Virus record (IMG/VR): IMGVR_UViG_3300028283_000011
Coordinates: 1-49,732 of that record
Length of the DNA: 49,732 nucleotides
Source: a virus
Reading direction: 5' to 3' (one strand)
Shown here one piece after another: positions 16,916 to 24,548 of the stretch. Below the pieces are notes generated by a model. That model had not been told where the DNA came from. It searched no databases and saw only the letters and a list, made by a program, of their open reading frames with translations. Every line of letters starts with the position of its first letter. Within the stretch, counting starts at the first letter, position 1. The position numbers and the translations under genes are program-made.

Positions 16916-17485
16916 CTAATTTTTTATTTTAAACTCATAAATTTTCTTAATCCATAACATAAAATAATCGTCTCGCATTGTGTGTTTCATATAATTAACT
17001 CGTTTACATACCCAATGCACGTTTCCTTCCTCATACCCCTTATCATTATCAATTCTATCTAATGATGCAATGTTTTCATTATTTTCACCTCTCAATTGTC
17101 TTACATTTATTGGTAAAAATATTTGTTCACCTGTATATTCACATTCACCATTTTGTTTTTCAAATAAATCATATAAATATTGTATTGAAATTGAAAACGA
17201 TATATTTCTATTTTTAGCATTCGATTTTATTCTATTATAGAATGATAAAGATAAATCTTTATACCCTTTCCATGCCTTGTGTTTATTCCCATTGCTTTTA
17301 GATATAATATTTTTATTTTTAAAACACCCACATGACTTAGTTGATCCATTTTTAAGTTTACTAATTCTTACATTAGTATCATTCCCACAATCACACTTAC
17401 ATAACCAAACCCATTCTCTTCTATATTTATATATTGGTTTTATCGCTGTTAAACAGTTAAATTTGAAATTTTCTATGTTTTCCAT
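16916..17485 (-). CDS. HNH homing endonuclease
   Basis: 189 residues. An N-terminal zinc-ribbon-like DNA-binding part has CKCDCG, then KLKNGSTKSCGC, a phage HNH signature. The C-terminal nuclease shows GECEYTGEQI, SLDRIDNDKGYEEGNVHWVC and RVNYMKH. In this subfamily the Asp-Arg-Ile-Asp block, Asn and downstream His/Lys form the His-Me finger site. It ends in TAG, a rare stop in this window. A TCAATATATATG element lies upstream. Confidence 0.85.
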   Translation of the reverse strand: MENIENFKFNCLTAIKPIYKYRREWVWLCKCDCGNDTNVRISKLKNGSTKSCGCFKNKNIISKSNGNKHKAWKGYKDLSLSFYNRIKSNAKNRNISFSISIQYLYDLFEKQNGECEYTGEQIFLPINVRQLRGENNENIASLDRIDNDKGYEEGNVHWVCKRVNYMKHTMRDDYFMLWIKKIYEFKIKN

Positions 17486-17498
17486 TTTTCATTTTATT

Positions 17499-17510
17499 CA
17501 TATATATTGA
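17499..17510 (-). promoter_or_regulatory. TCAATATATATG promoter-like element
   Basis: Minus strand, 14 bases before the ATG at 17485. It is a weaker match with C replacing the first T-A step. Confidence 0.35.
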
Positions 17511-17553
17511 TTTTTAAAATCAAAAATTGATTGGAAGACATTAGTTACTCCCA

Positions 17554-17847
17554 TTATTTTATTCTAAATTTTTTATGGTAAATATCACATTCCTCTCCCC
17601 AACTTATTTGAAAATATGGATAGAACTCTTCTACTTTATACCCTTCTTCTAAAAGAATATTTTTTATATTTTCCCTATCCATACTATCTCTATAATCCCA
17701 TCTTGTAATATAGTGACCGTGTTTAGACTCTCTGTTTATCTGTGAATGTAAACTGTTAAGATCTCTTTTTAAATGTTTAGCTTTTTTCTTTTCATATTTC
17801 TCTTGATTGGCAAGAGCTATTTGATTTGCTACCGATGCGTTCATCAT
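17554..17847 (-). CDS. Hypothetical protein
   Basis: 97 residues, not recognised. The N-terminal half is a Lys-rich helix (NQIALANQEKYEKKKAKHL), and the C-terminal half looks like a small alpha/beta unit (ENIKNILLEEGYKVEEFYPY, then FQISWGEEC). Three bases separate it from the SLOG-like gene upstream, so they are co-transcribed. Confidence 0.65.
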   Translation of the reverse strand: MMNASVANQIALANQEKYEKKKAKHLKRDLNSLHSQINRESKHGHYITRWDYRDSMDRENIKNILLEEGYKVEEFYPYFQISWGEECDIYHKKFRIK

Positions 17848-17850
17848 AAA

Positions 17851-18477
17851 TTACCCTTTCTTTTTAAATATATTTTTAATTGCGTTTATTCCTTTTTCAT
17901 TTATATCTCTTGTTCCAACACCAGCAAACCTATCGGTTAATTCTGGTAAAAATTCACTGTACATATTTGTTAAAAATGTTCCACCAATTTCTTTACCGTT
18001 TTCATCGTTTATTGTACCGTATTTGTACCAATATCCACTTTCCTGATCAAACACGTAAACAGGTATTTTATTATCTATAGCCATTTGTACAGCCCATCCT
18101 GTACCACCGTTTACTATACGCCATCCATTTTGTTTTTGAATTACTCCAACAGCAAAAACAGCATCTGAATTTTTCACTTGGAACCAATTTCTAGATAATA
18201 AATTCCTAACATAAGGTTTTAAATTATATACATTCCTTTTAAGAGTTTCGTTGGCTATCTTAACGTGTTCAAACCCTTCTCTCAAATGTTCGGCTGTAAG
18301 AACTTTTTTATTCAGAGATTTTGTATCATGACCTGGAAAACTCCAAGCGATAACAGGTATTCCATTAGAGATACATTCATTTTCCCATACAGTATCAGCT
18401 CCTTCTGCTCCACCCGAGTTACAATACTTTTGTCCGTACTTTTCTTCTATCCAATTTTGATCGTCAAAATATTCCAT
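17851..18477 (-). CDS. SLOG/LOG-type Rossmann protein, possibly circularly permuted
   Basis: 208 residues. Residues 20-28 (NSGGAEGAD) form the Gly-rich nucleotide-binding turn of SLOG, DprA and YspA-type folds. Further on are NSDAVFAVG, GGTGWAVQMAIDNKIPVYVF (about 124-143), and at the C-terminus FAGVGTRDINEKGINAIKNI. In usual members the (A/I)GxGxR strand-helix unit comes first and GGAxGAD second. Here it comes last, as expected for a circular permutation. Such proteins bind or cleave nucleotide or NAD-derived ligands, and some sit in phage defence and counter-defence systems. No ligand can be assigned here. Confidence 0.7.
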   Translation of the reverse strand: MEYFDDQNWIEEKYGQKYCNSGGAEGADTVWENECISNGIPVIAWSFPGHDTKSLNKKVLTAEHLREGFEHVKIANETLKRNVYNLKPYVRNLLSRNWFQVKNSDAVFAVGVIQKQNGWRIVNGGTGWAVQMAIDNKIPVYVFDQESGYWYKYGTINDENGKEIGGTFLTNMYSEFLPELTDRFAGVGTRDINEKGINAIKNIFKKKG

Positions 18478-18481
18478 ATTT

Positions 18482-19348
18482 CTATTTTATTTTTAGAAAA
18501 TTTTCAAGTTCAGTTACACTTTTGAATATGTGATAATTATCGTATTGATTTTTAGTATAATTACATTTTAATTCTGTATCACTATCCCAATCAAATCCCT
18601 TCATCTCTATTATATACTCTACATTTTTTATTCTCACAATAAAATCAGGTATGTAGTAATGTTCCTGGTTTTCTTTTAAATATTTGATTTTAATTTTATT
18701 ATTCTTTATCCAATCAATTTTTAGATTATCCATCAATATCATAGAATCCAATTCCAAACCACTACTATACCAATATTTATCTTTTTTATTTTCATACCAT
18801 CCACATTTAAAATTACTGAAAGTGTTAACTTCACCACTTAATATTTTATTCGTTAATGTTTCTGATATTTTTCTTCTATATTCTATATCTTTTGGTAAAT
18901 TACTAATTTCTTTTAATTTACTATTATTCCACAACGATTTCATTAAATCACTGTGTTTTCTCAAATAATCGAAATTTTCCTTTGTTCTACCAGTCAATGT
19001 TTTTTTATTTTTTTCACCTATTGAGATAAGTCTATCGTCGTCATTTTTAGTTAATCCATCGTTCCAAGTTTTCCCCCCTTCAATGTAATAATCTTTTATT
19101 GAATTTATCCTTCTATCATTTAACTCTTTATCTGAATAAATCCATTCTCTGGATTCCATCGTTTTTTTCCTATAATCTTCATCCTTCCATTTATCTTTAG
19201 ACCTCTTACTAACTAAACTTCTATATTCATCAGAAACAACTTCTCCATAATCACTTTTATATTTATCTATATCAATTTTATGGATTTTTTGAATATGTTC
19301 AATTAATCTATATTTCGATTCGTGCCCACATATTTTACATTTTATCAT
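18482..19348 (-). CDS. PD-(D/E)XK-type homing endonuclease
   Basis: 288 residues. An N-terminal zinc finger (CKICGHES, then LIEHIQKIH) is followed by charged repeats of SKRSKDKWKDEDY and NUMOD3-like type. The C-terminal nuclease has KYWYSSGLELDSMILMDNL, YYIPDFIVRI and EYIIEMKG, giving the Glu, Pro-Asp and Glu-x-Lys active-site order. The start is supported by GGAGGAG at 19351-19357, the clearest Shine-Dalgarno sequence in the window, and by an upstream promoter-like element. It is probably a mobile free-standing gene. Confidence 0.85.
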   Translation of the reverse strand: MIKCKICGHESKYRLIEHIQKIHKIDIDKYKSDYGEVVSDEYRSLVSKRSKDKWKDEDYRKKTMESREWIYSDKELNDRRINSIKDYYIEGGKTWNDGLTKNDDDRLISIGEKNKKTLTGRTKENFDYLRKHSDLMKSLWNNSKLKEISNLPKDIEYRRKISETLTNKILSGEVNTFSNFKCGWYENKKDKYWYSSGLELDSMILMDNLKIDWIKNNKIKIKYLKENQEHYYIPDFIVRIKNVEYIIEMKGFDWDSDTELKCNYTKNQYDNYHIFKSVTELENFLKIK

Positions 19349-19350
19349 AA

Positions 19351-19357
19351 CTCCTCC
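19351..19357 (-). promoter_or_regulatory. Strong ribosome binding site GGAGGAG
   Basis: Minus-strand GGAGGAG lies two bases before the ATG at 19348. The spacing is short, but the match to the anti-Shine-Dalgarno sequence is unusually strong for this window, where most genes have weak or no site. Confidence 0.6.
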
Positions 19358-19368
19358 ATAATCTTTAT

Positions 19369-19380
19369 CTATATATATTA
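19369..19380 (-). promoter_or_regulatory. TTAATATATATAG promoter-like element
   Basis: Minus strand, about 20 bases before the ATG at 19348. It lies in the 53-base spacer downstream of the dUTPase gene. Confidence 0.5.
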
Positions 19381-19401
19381 AGATTATAGAACCATTTTTT
19401 T

Positions 19402-19845
19402 CTATTTTAATCCAGTTGATGAAAACCCGCCAGATCCTCTATCGGTTTCATTTAGATTATCAGTTTCTTCCCATTCGGCTTTTTCGTATTTATTAATAAT
19501 CATCTGAGCTATTCTATCACCATTAAAAATGGAGAAACTATCTTTAGATAAATTTATTAATAACACACATATTTCGCCTCTAAAATCTGAATCTATTGTT
19601 CCGACACAATTTATTATGGATATTCCATGCTTTATAGCTAATCCACTACGAGGTCTAATTTGGGCTTCATACCCAACAGGAAGTTCAATGAAAAGTCCAG
19701 TTGGCACCATTATTCTATCCAGTGGTTCCAATGTTATTTTTCCTTCTGTTATATGCGCCCTAATGTCCATACCAGCGCTACCAATTGTCTCATATTTAGG
19801 TAATTCCAAAGCTGATTTATTTACTATTTTTATCTTCATTTTCAA
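19402..19845 (-). CDS. dut: dUTPase
   Basis: 147 residues, the normal length of trimeric dUTP pyrophosphatases, which convert dUTP to dUMP and keep uracil out of DNA. All five motifs are visible: GSAGMDIRA, RPRSGLAIK, VGTIDSDFRGEI with the catalytic Asp, NGDRIAQMI, and the C-terminal RGSGGFSSTG. It overlaps the upstream small gene by 29 bases in another frame. A start two codons later (MKIKIV) would not remove the overlap. Confidence 0.97.
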   Translation of the reverse strand: MKMKIKIVNKSALELPKYETIGSAGMDIRAHITEGKITLEPLDRIMVPTGLFIELPVGYEAQIRPRSGLAIKHGISIINCVGTIDSDFRGEICVLLINLSKDSFSIFNGDRIAQMIINKYEKAEWEETDNLNETDRGSGGFSSTGLK

Positions 19846-20134
19846 ATTCTTTTTTTAATTTTAAGTATGTTTTCTTTCTTTTATCTTTACTCTTTTTAGC
19901 AAAATCTTTATCTAAAAATTCTTGCATATAATCTGGCATCAATTCTAATAGAGTTACTTTCAGAACCTTTTTACCGTCGTGCAAATTTCCTTTATGCACT
20001 CTTTCTTCTTTACCATTAAGAAGAACGTATTTATAAGAAGAGTGTTCGTAATTCCCCCAACAATCATGACCGTCAACGTAGGAGTTTTCCTTTACTAATG
20101 AACACTTCTCCATTTTTTCTATAACTATTTTCAT
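19817..20134 (-). CDS. Hypothetical protein
   Basis: 105 residues, not recognised. It has a short Cys/His/Trp patch (VDGHDCWGNYEH) and a Lys-rich C-terminal helix (KKSKDKRKKTYLKLKKEF). Its 3' end overlaps the dut start by 29 bases. It lies just downstream of the terminator at 20170-20198 on the minus strand, so it needs its own promoter. No TTAATATATA element is seen in front of it. Confidence 0.6.
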   Translation of the reverse strand: MKIVIEKMEKCSLVKENSYVDGHDCWGNYEHSSYKYVLLNGKEERVHKGNLHDGKKVLKVTLLELMPDYMQEFLDKDFAKKSKDKRKKTYLKLKKEFENEDKNSK

Positions 20135-20169
20135 TTATATTTTATGATTTTTTATAACGAAAGTTTAAA

Positions 20170-20198
20170 TAAAAAAGGGAACCATTTCTGGTTCCCTT
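20170..20198 (-). terminator. Intrinsic terminator downstream of the 20224-21102 gene
   Basis: Minus-strand RNA reads AAGGGAACCA, a GAAA loop, TGGTTCCCTT, then TTTT: a 10-base-pair stem with a tetraloop and U-tract. It sits 26 bases after the stop of the 292-residue gene. Confidence 0.9.
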
Positions 20199-20223
20199 AA
20201 CAGGTTTCCCGATAAGGAAGTGA

Positions 20224-21102
20224 TTACTTAATCACCTCACCTGTTTCATTATTTACTATCGATACTTCACTATCTGATTCAACCGCAGGCTCTAATGCCT
20301 TACCAACTAACTCACCCTCAACAGTTAACGCTCCGCCCCACATTTGAAAATCTGTGCTAAGTCTTTGAACTACAACGTTATAAGCGTTGAATAATTTAAT
20401 ACGTTCTCCGATTTTAGTAAGAATCTGTAAAAAGTCGTAATGTTCTTGTGTTATACCTTTCACTTTATATTTAGAGATAAGGTGGTAGAAGATGATAAGG
20501 TCGTTAACGTTAATCATAGTCATGTAGCTTCCGTCTTCGAGTTTATCAAAATCTTTATCAAGATAATTTTCTCTAACGTCTTTAAGTTGGAATACTTCGT
20601 TTTGGTCGTATTCTAATTTATTTCTAAATACGTTGAAGATGAATTTTTTTTCATCGTTTGTTAAAGGGAACAAGAATAAAAGATCGTTCAATTTCTTCTG
20701 GTAAGAGTTGAAAAGATATTGTGCTATTTCGTAGATTTTATCTTTTTGTTCTTCTGAAAGAGCTCTAACTGCGTCTACGTTTGGATCAAATTTCTTTATA
20801 AGGTTCAATAAGTTTTCTTCTTCTTTATTGAATTTATCAACAAAATCTGAATCTAAAAATGTTTTAGCGTGTTTTTCGATTATGTTTTTAGCTTCTTTTA
20901 ATTTGATTAGTTCTTTAACAGCTTCATTATCTTCTTCCTTTTTCATTGTCGAAATAAGTTCGTAGTTCGTTTCGATATCAAATTCGTTATCTGAATTGAA
21001 ATCAAAATTATCAAGTTCATCAGTTGAAGCTACAATAGTATAATCTTCTTTGTTTTCAATTATTCCGTCAATTACGAAATCTTTTAATTCTGTGTTGTCC
21101 AT
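20224..21102 (-). CDS. Hypothetical acidic protein
   Basis: 292 residues, not recognised. The N-terminus is acidic (STDELDNFDFNSDNEFDIE), the middle is predominantly helical (about 60-250), and the tail resembles an exposed peptide (SEVSIVNNETGEVIK). No enzyme motif or membrane segment was seen. It has its own strong terminator, so it may be a well-expressed monocistronic or last-in-operon gene, possibly structural. Confidence 0.7.
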   Translation of the reverse strand: MDNTELKDFVIDGIIENKEDYTIVASTDELDNFDFNSDNEFDIETNYELISTMKKEEDNEAVKELIKLKEAKNIIEKHAKTFLDSDFVDKFNKEEENLLNLIKKFDPNVDAVRALSEEQKDKIYEIAQYLFNSYQKKLNDLLFLFPLTNDEKKFIFNVFRNKLEYDQNEVFQLKDVRENYLDKDFDKLEDGSYMTMINVNDLIIFYHLISKYKVKGITQEHYDFLQILTKIGERIKLFNAYNVVVQRLSTDFQMWGGALTVEGELVGKALEPAVESDSEVSIVNNETGEVIK

Positions 21103-21123
21103 GTTATATTAACTTATTTTTTA

Positions 21124-21411
21124 TTAAGGTTTCCATTCTTTTTTTTCTTCTGGGTGTGCCAATTTTAATTCTTCGTCTGTAAAATGAAAAATATTTTTAA
21201 CAATCCATTCAACGTTAAAATATGGTCTTCCTTCTTTATCATATATAGATTGTAATGAAGAAGCTACAGCCATCCTTCTTTCTATGAGGTCCAAAGAGTT
21301 GTATTCATCAATCACTTCATCTTGTTTATCGTTATTGTAAACAGTATCGAAAGCAATCTGTTCTTGTTCAGTGAGCGAATTATAAAGCTCAAATAATTCT
21401 ATACCTGTCAT
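21124..21411 (-). CDS. Hypothetical protein
   Basis: 95 residues from the ATG at 21411. The frame is open 24 codons further, but that extension (MTPFYSIYKTFTNSRYITKK) runs over a promoter-like element and lacks the acidic character of the rest, so the internal Met is preferred. It is helical and acidic (SLTEQEQIAFDTVYNNDKQD). Function not recognised. Confidence 0.6.
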   Translation of the reverse strand: MTGIELFELYNSLTEQEQIAFDTVYNNDKQDEVIDEYNSLDLIERRMAVASSLQSIYDKEGRPYFNVEWIVKNIFHFTDEELKLAHPEEKKEWKP

Positions 21412-21454
21412 TTTTCTTGTCTTTTTCTTTGTTATATACCTACTGTTTGTAAAA

Positions 21455-21470
21455 GTTTTATATATTGAAT
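21455..21470 (-). promoter_or_regulatory. TTCAATATATAAAAC promoter-like element
   Basis: It lies 44 bases before the preferred ATG at 21411 and supports the shorter start of that gene. Confidence 0.4.
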
Positions 21471-21490
21471 AAAAGGGGGTCAAATATTTT

Positions 21491-21937
21491 TTATCCAGTT
21501 ACTTGATTAAAGTTGGAACTCAAAGGTGAATTCATCTTTTCGACTCTCTTTTGAGTGTCTTTAGATAATTCGTAATTTGTTTCCACGTCTTTTTTCAAGT
21601 TATCAAACTTATCATGTAGTTTATCACATCTAGAATCTATTTTAGATGTTAAAGTATTATAATGATCGTCACTAGTTTTATATACATCTTCAATATTATG
21701 ATTTATATTCTGTTGTAGATCATCAAATTGTTTTTGATTACTTGTATCACGAATTTCAAATTCTTTGAAAATCGATGTATGGTTATCATCTATCCATCTT
21801 TCCAGGTGTTTAAATGATCCTTCTGCTTTCTTCTTGAACTTCATCAACTTATAAGACGAAATACCCAACCACGTAAAAAACGCGACCAGACACACACCCA
21901 ACACGGTCAACAAAATCGTCATTAAAATTATATCCAT
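21491..21937 (-). CDS. Membrane-anchored coiled-coil protein
   Basis: 148 residues. An N-terminal membrane helix (MTILLTVLGVCLVAFFTWLG) is followed by a basic cytoplasmic-side patch (KLMKFKKKAE) and a long hydrophilic helical region (about 45-140) with coiled-coil-like spacing. It is a small inner-membrane protein of the spanin- or clamp-like shape, but no family is recognised. Confidence 0.65.
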   Translation of the reverse strand: MDIILMTILLTVLGVCLVAFFTWLGISSYKLMKFKKKAEGSFKHLERWIDDNHTSIFKEFEIRDTSNQKQFDDLQQNINHNIEDVYKTSDDHYNTLTSKIDSRCDKLHDKFDNLKKDVETNYELSKDTQKRVEKMNSPLSSNFNQVTG

Positions 21938-21972
21938 ATTGTTTAATTACTTTTTGTTTGACCCCCATTTAT

Positions 21973-22200
21973 TCATACTTTTTCTATTGTTATTCTATAA
22001 AGATTATCTCCTCTTTCTCTTGCTACTCTATCAGTGGCCTTATTAACTCCAAAGCAAATACTTTTCTTATCTTTCCTAACTATTATAGGTCCGTAATTAC
22101 CAAATAATGTGTGTAATTCTTTTGCTACACCATATTGCTCGTCTGGTATATCTATTTCTTCCATGACGAATGTTTCTTCGTCTCCATATTGCATTTTCAT
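21973..22200 (-). CDS. Hypothetical protein
   Basis: 75 residues, not recognised. A compact alpha/beta sequence (GNYGPIIVRKDKKSICFGVN) with an acidic start. It is four bases from the upstream gene, so part of the 24.0-21.9 kb minus-strand run. Confidence 0.6.
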   Translation of the reverse strand: MKMQYGDEETFVMEEIDIPDEQYGVAKELHTLFGNYGPIIVRKDKKSICFGVNKATDRVARERGDNLYRITIEKV

Positions 22201-22204
22201 ATTT

Positions 22205-22471
22205 TTATCCTTTAATTTTAAATCTATTTACAAGTTTCTTGTAAGTACTTTCTAATAGTTTACCTTCGTATTTTCCATCACTCAAGTAAATATTTTTAAT
22301 TTCTTCTAAGGTTTCAAGGTTACAATTATCCATTAACTCAACTAAAATTTCATATTTTAATTGGTCGTAAAGATTATCAACTTTAATATAAGAATAATCG
22401 ATATCAGTTTCTATATTTTCTACTTCTTCTTTCATATGTAGTTCGTTATTTTTTAACAATAATGTGGCCAT
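22205..22471 (-). CDS. Hypothetical protein
   Basis: 88 residues, not recognised, acidic and helical (DQLKYEILVELMDNCNLETL). Its start overlaps the end of the upstream proline-rich gene by 19 bases. Confidence 0.6.
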   Translation of the reverse strand: MATLLLKNNELHMKEEVENIETDIDYSYIKVDNLYDQLKYEILVELMDNCNLETLEEIKNIYLSDGKYEGKLLESTYKKLVNRFKIKG

Positions 22472-22860
22472 TTTGGATGACCTGTGAGAGTTCTTGGATC
22501 TCCACCTTCTTTAATATATTGACTTGGCGGAGGCGTTGGTGGTTTAGGTGGCTCTTGTCCTTCTTTTAAAATCCTAGGTGGTGGAGATGTTGGTTTACTT
22601 TTATTTTCCTTAATCATAACAGGTTCAACTATAATTACTTTCGATGGATCAATTTCAATTTTTTCACCTCTTTTCTTTTGCTCTTTAATAATAGTCATTA
22701 CCGCTTCTTGTAGTTTACTTGGTTTTTGTTTACCTCTCAACTTCTTTAACACATCTTTCATTTCATCAGTAATCATTACTCTATTAGTAACTGGACCAAT
22801 AGTGAAAGCATTATTATCCAATAGTAAATCTATTAGTTTAATTAAGTGTTTCTTTTTCAT
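22453..22860 (-). CDS. Small protein with proline-rich repeated tail
   Basis: 135 residues. The helical N-terminal domain (about 1-75) precedes a Pro-rich tail with a repeated unit: PPPRILKEGQEP, then PPPSQYIKEGGDP. Such tails are flexible linkers or docking arms. The ATG is separated from the next upstream stop (22862) by only one base. Function not recognised. Confidence 0.65.
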   Translation of the reverse strand: MKKKHLIKLIDLLLDNNAFTIGPVTNRVMITDEMKDVLKKLRGKQKPSKLQEAVMTIIKEQKKRGEKIEIDPSKVIIVEPVMIKENKSKPTSPPPRILKEGQEPPKPPTPPPSQYIKEGGDPRTLTGHPKWPHYC

Positions 22861-22861
22861 T

Positions 22862-23017
22862 TTATTTATTTATTTTCACAATACAAATATCGAAACCATC
22901 GTGCTCTTCGTTATCAAAGTCTAATGTGATTCCGTGTTTACTTGTAATATTATTTATTTCGGCTACAATATCGTACGCGTTATCGTCGTATTCTACTCTA
23001 AATCTATGTTCTTCCAT
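22862..23017 (-). CDS. Small 51-residue protein
   Basis: MEEHRFRVEYDDNAYDIVAE begins an acidic alpha/beta peptide ending IVKINK. Its ATG overlaps the stop of the frame-shifted gene upstream (TAATG), and its stop lies one base from the next ATG. The tight coupling on both sides and its protein-like composition support it as a real gene. Confidence 0.6.
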   Translation of the reverse strand: MEEHRFRVEYDDNAYDIVAEINNITSKHGITLDFDNEEHDGFDICIVKINK

Positions 23018-23201
23018 TATCTTAATTCTATTTCTGTTTCTATACGTTCTATAAGTTCACTTACTGCTGATTCAATACGAACTCTATTATCTTTATTAGC
23101 GTCATAAAATTCACCAATATCATCGTCACCATATGTGAATGATTCAATCCCTTGCCTTTTTTGTCTTCCATATTGCTTTTTTTTAAGATGACTTCCGCCA
23201 T
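23017..23201 (-). CDS. Small gene requiring a -1 frameshift at an A8 run
   Basis: ATG at 23201 opens MAEVILKK, then runs into the wrong frame. The frame that looks coding (KQYGRQKRQGIESFTYGDDD to IETEIELR, stop at 23017) has no ATG, GTG or TTG start of its own. Both join at TTA AAA AAA AGC (A run at 23177-23184), where A-AAA-AAA is a classical -1 slippery heptamer. The product would be about 61 residues. Either a programmed frameshift or a one-base homopolymer deletion explains it. The coding frame couples to the next gene by TAATG. Confidence 0.5.
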
Positions 23202-23239
23202 CCTATTGTTTATAATAAATTAAGTTAATTCAATTTTAA

Positions 23240-23704
23240 TTACTTTTTCCATCTTTTAGCAGCCTTAGGAGTTATTTGACTTTCTTGGTCTTTCTTATCC
23301 TTCTTCTGTTTTTCGTATTCCTTTTGGAGACGATTAGCGTTTTCAACTAACTTCAAAGAAAACTTCTCAATGATACCACAGGATGTGTTAATCTCTGGTT
23401 CTTTGATACTTATTGTTCCCTTTTCTAAATCGAATTCAATCTTATCAATCTCTTGTTCTACTAAGATTTGTTTTGTTTGATCGTCGAAATTATTGAAATA
23501 ATCTTCGTTGAAAACAACTAGAATATCAGCGTCTAAAAGATAAGAGAAAGTATCAGATATTTTAGTTACTTTAACTAACTTCTTTTGTTTACTGTTCGCA
23601 ACGAAAACGAATTTAATATCCATTGGCATTGCGAAGGCTTTTTCTATTCCTTTAAAATAAGCAATGATTTCATCACTTAAACTTTCATACTGTTCTTTAG
23701 CCAT
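23240..23704 (-). CDS. Phage metallopeptidase-like fold with degenerate active site
   Basis: 154 residues. The central part (ADILVVFNEDYFNNFDDQTK, then QILVEQEIDKIEFDLEKGTI) follows the layout of phage putative metallopeptidases: strand, short loop, helix with L-V-x-H-E-L-x-H, then a strand. Here the HExxH position reads EQEID, so zinc-binding His residues are absent. I infer a non-catalytic derivative. The C-terminus is a charged helix with a KKWRK-type end. Alternatively it is an unrelated small protein. Confidence 0.45.
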   Translation of the reverse strand: MAKEQYESLSDEIIAYFKGIEKAFAMPMDIKFVFVANSKQKKLVKVTKISDTFSYLLDADILVVFNEDYFNNFDDQTKQILVEQEIDKIEFDLEKGTISIKEPEINTSCGIIEKFSLKLVENANRLQKEYEKQKKDKKDQESQITPKAAKRWKK

Positions 23705-23724
23705 AATTTTATTTTTTTATTTTT

Positions 23725-24027
23725 TTATACTTCCCTATTTTTAAATCCACCTATAATTTGTTGTAATATAGTAGGTTCCTTGGCCTTTTCAGTCAATTTC
23801 TTTTTCTCTACTAATTCTTCTTGCTCTTTTCTCCAACTATCGTGTACACTAAAGAATAATACTTTCTTATCTTCGTCATACACTATATCATCACCCAAAT
23901 ACCAATCGTAAGCAACTAAATTACCATCCATCCCCTTTTCAATTAAAGGAGTTAACATATCATATAATTCTTTGATTGTTAAACGATTACTTCTATTCTT
24001 TGAGTTTATCACATTAATTTCTTTCAT
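23725..24027 (-). CDS. Hypothetical protein
   Basis: 100 residues, not recognised. The N-terminus contains LTIKELYDMLTPLIEKGMDG followed by a YDWYLGDDIVYDED strand pattern. A charged helical C-terminus ends GGFKNREV. The VxDxxxDxxxxxxFF arrangement is common in small phage proteins of unknown role. Confidence 0.6.
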   Translation of the reverse strand: MKEINVINSKNRSNRLTIKELYDMLTPLIEKGMDGNLVAYDWYLGDDIVYDEDKKVLFFSVHDSWRKEQEELVEKKKLTEKAKEPTILQQIIGGFKNREV

Positions 24028-24059
24028 AATAATTTTAGGTTTAGTTCCTAAAATTTATA

Positions 24060-24494
24060 TCAAAGTGCGATAATAAAGTTTACTAAAAAAATAATTAATT
24101 TTACTATCCCTGTTAGCAAAATAACAGATCCAAACAACGTTATGATACCCAAAATTGTATATAAAATCGCTTGATGAACGTTATATTTATATCTTAAAAC
24201 TACTAGAACATTCACTGCGTCAAGACTATCTATTTTTGAAATAGAAATAAGATCTAACATACCAATAGACAAGAAATATTCTTCTATCGAAGCAATATAT
24301 TTTTTAACTTCGTTGTCCAGATAGTCGTATCCGTAGGTTTTAAGAACCTCTTGACGTTCTTCTGTGACGTTTAAAACTGTATATAATCTACCGTATTTTC
24401 TATCGTACCTGAATTTATAACGTTGTGAAATGACTTCAAAATTCTCATTTATTATTTTTCTATATCTGAAATAACCTAAAAACTTATTGAACAT
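24060..24494 (-). CDS. Small protein with two C-terminal membrane helices
   Basis: 144 residues. Residues about 1-105 are soluble and charged. The C-terminus has hydrophobic segments ILYTILGIITLFGSVILL and IVKLIIFLVNFIIAL separated by a one- or two-residue turn, suggesting a membrane hairpin. Function not recognised. It is downstream of the giant repeat gene in genome order but transcribed separately from the TTAATATATAAAG element at 24510. Confidence 0.6.
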   Translation of the reverse strand: MFNKFLGYFRYRKIINENFEVISQRYKFRYDRKYGRLYTVLNVTEERQEVLKTYGYDYLDNEVKKYIASIEEYFLSIGMLDLISISKIDSLDAVNVLVVLRYKYNVHQAILYTILGIITLFGSVILLTGIVKLIIFLVNFIIAL

Positions 24495-24509
24495 AACATT
24501 AGCATTTTT

Positions 24510-24522
24510 CTTTATATATTAA
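24510..24522 (-). promoter_or_regulatory. TTAATATATAAAG promoter-like element
   Basis: It lies 15 bases before the ATG at 24494 on the minus strand, just past the end of the giant repeat gene. Confidence 0.5.
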
Positions 24523-24548
24523 GAAATATAAGAGTTGTTTAAAAAAAG

